Source: an uncultured Eubacteriales bacterium
GTDB taxonomy: Bacteria; Bacillota; Clostridia; Peptostreptococcales; Anaerovoracaceae
Assembly: GCA_902797195.1 (NCBI GenBank)
Contig: CADBRY010000206.1
Coordinates: 1-9,172, forward strand
Direction of reading: 5' to 3'
DNA length: 9,172 bases
A program made the position numbers and the translations under genes. The notes under the pieces are model-generated. The model ran no database searches, was not told where the DNA came from, and saw only the letters and a list, made by a program, of their open reading frames with translations. Of this stretch, positions 7,511 through 9,172 are shown piece after piece (position 1 is the first letter of the stretch; every line of letters begins with the position of its first letter).

Positions 7511-7948
7511 ATGTCATTTGCAAAAAAGTCACCCTGGGTCCTCTACTTCGGCGGGGCGGGCTGCAACGGCTGCGGTGCCGAAGTCATGGCCGCCTTCAAC
7601 GGGGACTATGGCCTTGAAAAAGACGGATTCAAACTGACAAACAACCCCAAGCATGCTGATATTCTCCTGCTGACCGGAGGGGTAAACAATCAGAACAGGG
7701 ATGTTATAAAGCAGCTGTATGAGCAGATGGTAGAGCCCAAGGCGGTTTTGGCCGTGGGAGATTGCGCATGTGACGGAGGCCTGTTCAAGGACGGGGACAA
7801 CATTGTGGGCGGTATGGAGAAGGTGGTCACGGTGGATCATCGGATCCCGGGCTGTGCGCCGGATCCCGAGTCCCTGGTCGCAGGGCTTAAGGAAGTCCTT
7901 GAGGTTTTTGATGAAAAGGCAACGGACGGCGGGGAAGGAGAAGAATGA
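7511..7948 (+). CDS. EchC/HycG/NuoB-like [4Fe-4S] small subunit
   Basis: Hydrophilic electron-transfer subunit (145 aa) of the NuoB/small-hydrogenase-subunit family, which holds the [4Fe-4S] cluster next to the large-subunit active site. All four expected ligands are present: Cys18 and Cys21 in GGAGCNGCGAEV (14-25), Cys85 in AVGDCACDGG (81-90) and Cys115 in IPGCAPDPE (112-120). EPKAVLAVGDC and VDHRIPGCAPDPES closely follow group 4 hydrogenase small subunits. There is no signal peptide, so it faces the cytoplasm. The reading frame is open back to 7358, but the true start is ATG 7511, two nucleotides after the NuoH-like stop; the GAGGGGG run at 7497-7503 may serve as binding site. The acidic tail (133-145) is variable in the family. 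Its stop overlaps the next start. Confidence 0.94.
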   Translation: MSFAKKSPWVLYFGGAGCNGCGAEVMAAFNGDYGLEKDGFKLTNNPKHADILLLTGGVNNQNRDVIKQLYEQMVEPKAVLAVGDCACDGGLFKDGDNIVGGMEKVVTVDHRIPGCAPDPESLVAGLKEVLEVFDEKATDGGEGEE

Positions 7949-8340
7949 TGGGCAAGCTGCAGGTAAAGGAATTGTTTGAAACAGTCGATCTGCCCTATCT
8001 CTTTTCCAAAGTCGCGGATTTAAAAGATGAAGGCATGAGGCTGGTGCAGATATGTGCCACAGCACAAAATGAAGGGGCCTGTCAGCTGCTCTATTCTTTT
8101 GACGGCAGTAAAGGACCGATAAATTTCAAGGTCATGTTGGGTCCCGACGATGAAGTGGAGAGCATAACCAGAATATACTGGCCTGCATTCGTATACGAAA
8201 ACGAGATACAGGATCTTTATGGAATAACCTTCAAGCACAGTGAGCTGGACTACGAAGGTACCTTTATGAGTATGAGTATGAGAATTTCTGAAAGAGAAGA
8301 CTCTGATCAACATTCAGCCGAGGGGAGGGAACAGGAATGA
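7945..8340 (+). CDS. EchD/NuoC-like subunit (complex I 30 kDa family)
   Basis: Hydrophilic subunit (131 aa) of the NuoC/30 kDa family, which braces the large subunit in the peripheral arm of complex I and Ech-type complexes and carries no cofactor. The diagnostic block is SITRIYWPAFVYENEIQDLY (73-92) followed by GITF (93-96), matching the NuoC pattern in which a Trp/Tyr-Glu-x-Glu-x-x-Asp-Leu/Phe-Gly-Ile segment is conserved. The rest is diverged, as is usual for EchD proteins. After KHSELDYEG the protein ends with a polar acidic tail instead of the longer NuoC C terminus. Two adjacent ATG codons exist: 7945 overlaps the upstream TGA, while 7948 has the better spacing (7 nt) from AAGGAG at 7935-7940; the difference is one Met. 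A short hexanucleotide repeat (ATGAGT, 8266-8283) encodes Met-Ser-Met-Ser-Met-Arg. Confidence 0.88.
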   Translation: MMGKLQVKELFETVDLPYLFSKVADLKDEGMRLVQICATAQNEGACQLLYSFDGSKGPINFKVMLGPDDEVESITRIYWPAFVYENEIQDLYGITFKHSELDYEGTFMSMSMRISEREDSDQHSAEGREQE

Positions 8341-9172
8341 AAAACAAGATGATGATACCCTTCGGACCTCATCACCCTGCCCTTATGGAACCCTTCCAAC
8401 TTGATCTCATAATCGAAGGGGAACGAGTTGTGGAAGCGGTGCCCTCCGTTGGCTTTGTACACAGAGGGATCGAGAAGCTGGCCGAGAAGAAAAGCCCGGA
8501 AGAGATGATCCGGGTGATGGAAAGAGCATCAGGACTTACAAGCTTCAGCAACAGCTGGCTCTTCTGCGCCGCCCTTGAGAACGCCATGGACGTTACCGTT
8601 CCCGAAAGAGGGGAATACCTGAGGACCATAATGCTCGAGCTTGAGAGAGTGCAGAACCATCTCTACTGGATATGCAGAATGTGTGACATAACGGGAAATA
8701 AGATCTTCTCAGGGAGACTGTGGAATCTGAGGGAAGAAGGCCTGGAGATAATCAAAAGGATCTCGGGAAACAGGATCATACATTCCATGTGCAGAGTAGG
8801 GGGAATGGAAGAAGATATCAATAACGCCGGTCTGAGAGAGTTGACGGAAAAGCTGGAGGAGTTTGAGGTCAACGCCGAAGATATGGTCAAACTGCTCATG
8901 GCCGAGAGGTCGTTTAAAAAAAGGCTGGAGGGAACAGGAGCCCTGACCGGGGAAGAAGCAAGGGACCTGTGCGTTGTGGGGCCTGTGGCGAGAGCCTCGG
9001 GGATCCATCTGGACAGCCGGGTAAACGGAACATACGGAGTGTACGACAGGCTGGGTTTTGAACCCTGCATCGAAGAAAGCGGGGATGCTTACGGAAGATT
9101 CAGGGTCAGGATCGGGGAACTGTTCCGGTCTCTGAGCCTTATAGAAAAAGCGGTGGAAATGATACCGGAAGG
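8337..9172 (+). CDS. EchE/NuoD-like large subunit lacking the first NiFe-cysteine motif (partial, 3' end off window)
   Basis: Large hydrophilic subunit of the NuoD/[NiFe]-hydrogenase large subunit family; 278 complete codons are visible and the frame is open to the window end. Group 4 hydrogenase-like marks are IPFGPHHPALMEPF (7-20), the GFVHRGIEKLAEK segment (39-51) and VPERGEYLRTIMLELERVQNHL (88-109). The first NiFe motif (Glu-Arg-x-Cys-Gly-x-Cys) is expected at 62-68, where the sequence reads E-R-A-S-G-L-T: Ser65 and Thr68 replace both metal-binding cysteines. In complex I the same place holds the quinone-site Tyr; here it is Gly66. The protein therefore looks like a member of the hydrogenase-related (Ehr) class rather than a working hydrogenase or quinone reductase. 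The C-terminal motif that would hold the other two cysteines is beyond the window. The start ATG overlaps the upstream stop (ATGA), with GGGGAGGGA at 8322-8330. Confidence 0.92.
   Translation, partial: MKNKMMIPFGPHHPALMEPFQLDLIIEGERVVEAVPSVGFVHRGIEKLAEKKSPEEMIRVMERASGLTSFSNSWLFCAALENAMDVTVPERGEYLRTIMLELERVQNHLYWICRMCDITGNKIFSGRLWNLREEGLEIIKRISGNRIIHSMCRVGGMEEDINNAGLRELTEKLEEFEVNAEDMVKLLMAERSFKKRLEGTGALTGEEARDLCVVGPVARASGIHLDSRVNGTYGVYDRLGFEPCIEESGDAYGRFRVRIGELFRSLSLIEKAVEMIPE

Noticed and set aside
8266..8283. Hexanucleotide repeat ATGAGT-ATGAGT-ATGAGA
   Set aside because: Fewer than three perfect copies inside a coding region; most likely a chance or replication-slippage trace, with no sign of phase variation because the unit keeps the frame.
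1..9172. Search for CRISPR arrays, insertion sequences, tRNAs and attachment sites
   Set aside because: No repeat-spacer pattern, transposase, terminal inverted repeats or tRNA-like fold was seen; codon style is even across the window, giving no sign of a recent insertion.

Overview
The window reads as part of a chromosome of an anaerobic Firmicute, most likely of the class Clostridia. The main grounds are the gene order SRP RNA - dnaX - ybaB - recR, which is the usual one in that phylum, together with strong AGGAGG-type ribosome binding sites, frequent AGA/AGG arginine and ATA isoleucine codons, and an Ech/complex I-like operon of the kind found in fermenters. The genus cannot be named from this sequence alone. 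All genes lie on the + strand and coding density is very high.

Region 1 (1-2765) is a housekeeping island for genome maintenance. It starts inside the 3' part of the signal recognition particle RNA. Then come dnaX (clamp loader tau/gamma), a YbaB/EbfC nucleoid-associated protein and recR (recombinational repair). The island ends at a clear intrinsic terminator at about 2728-2765. dnaX contains an A-AAA-AAA heptamer at the boundary between its clamp-loader core and C-terminal region, followed by a small GC-rich stem and a -1-frame stop, so it may produce a short gamma form by programmed frameshifting.

Region 2 (about 2774-9172, running off the right edge) is a separate operon with its own near-consensus sigma-A promoter (TTGAAT, 17 bp, TATAAT). 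It encodes a 601-aa APC-superfamily amino acid/polyamine-type permease. Five subunits follow in the same order as EchA-EchB-EchC-EchD-EchE: a NuoL/HyfB-like antiporter subunit, a NuoH-like membrane anchor, a NuoB-like [4Fe-4S] subunit, a NuoC-like subunit and a NuoD-like large subunit (cut by the window end). Four of the five complex genes are joined by stop/start overlaps or a 2-nt gap, and no terminator separates the permease from them.

The most interesting point is that this is apparently not a hydrogenase. In the large subunit, the position of the first NiFe-binding motif (R-x-C-G-x-C in group 4 hydrogenases) reads R-A-S-G-L-T, so both cysteines are gone. The quinone-site tyrosine of complex I is also absent at the equivalent position, while the small subunit keeps all four cysteines of its cluster. 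In the antiporter-like subunit, the conserved TM5 glutamate, TM7 lysine and TM12 lysine/glutamate align with Gln, Arg and Gly. This matches the poorly understood 'energy-converting hydrogenase-related' (Ehr) complexes. The electron acceptor, the coupling ion and the role of the co-transcribed permease are open questions. All alignments were made by eye and no database search was run.
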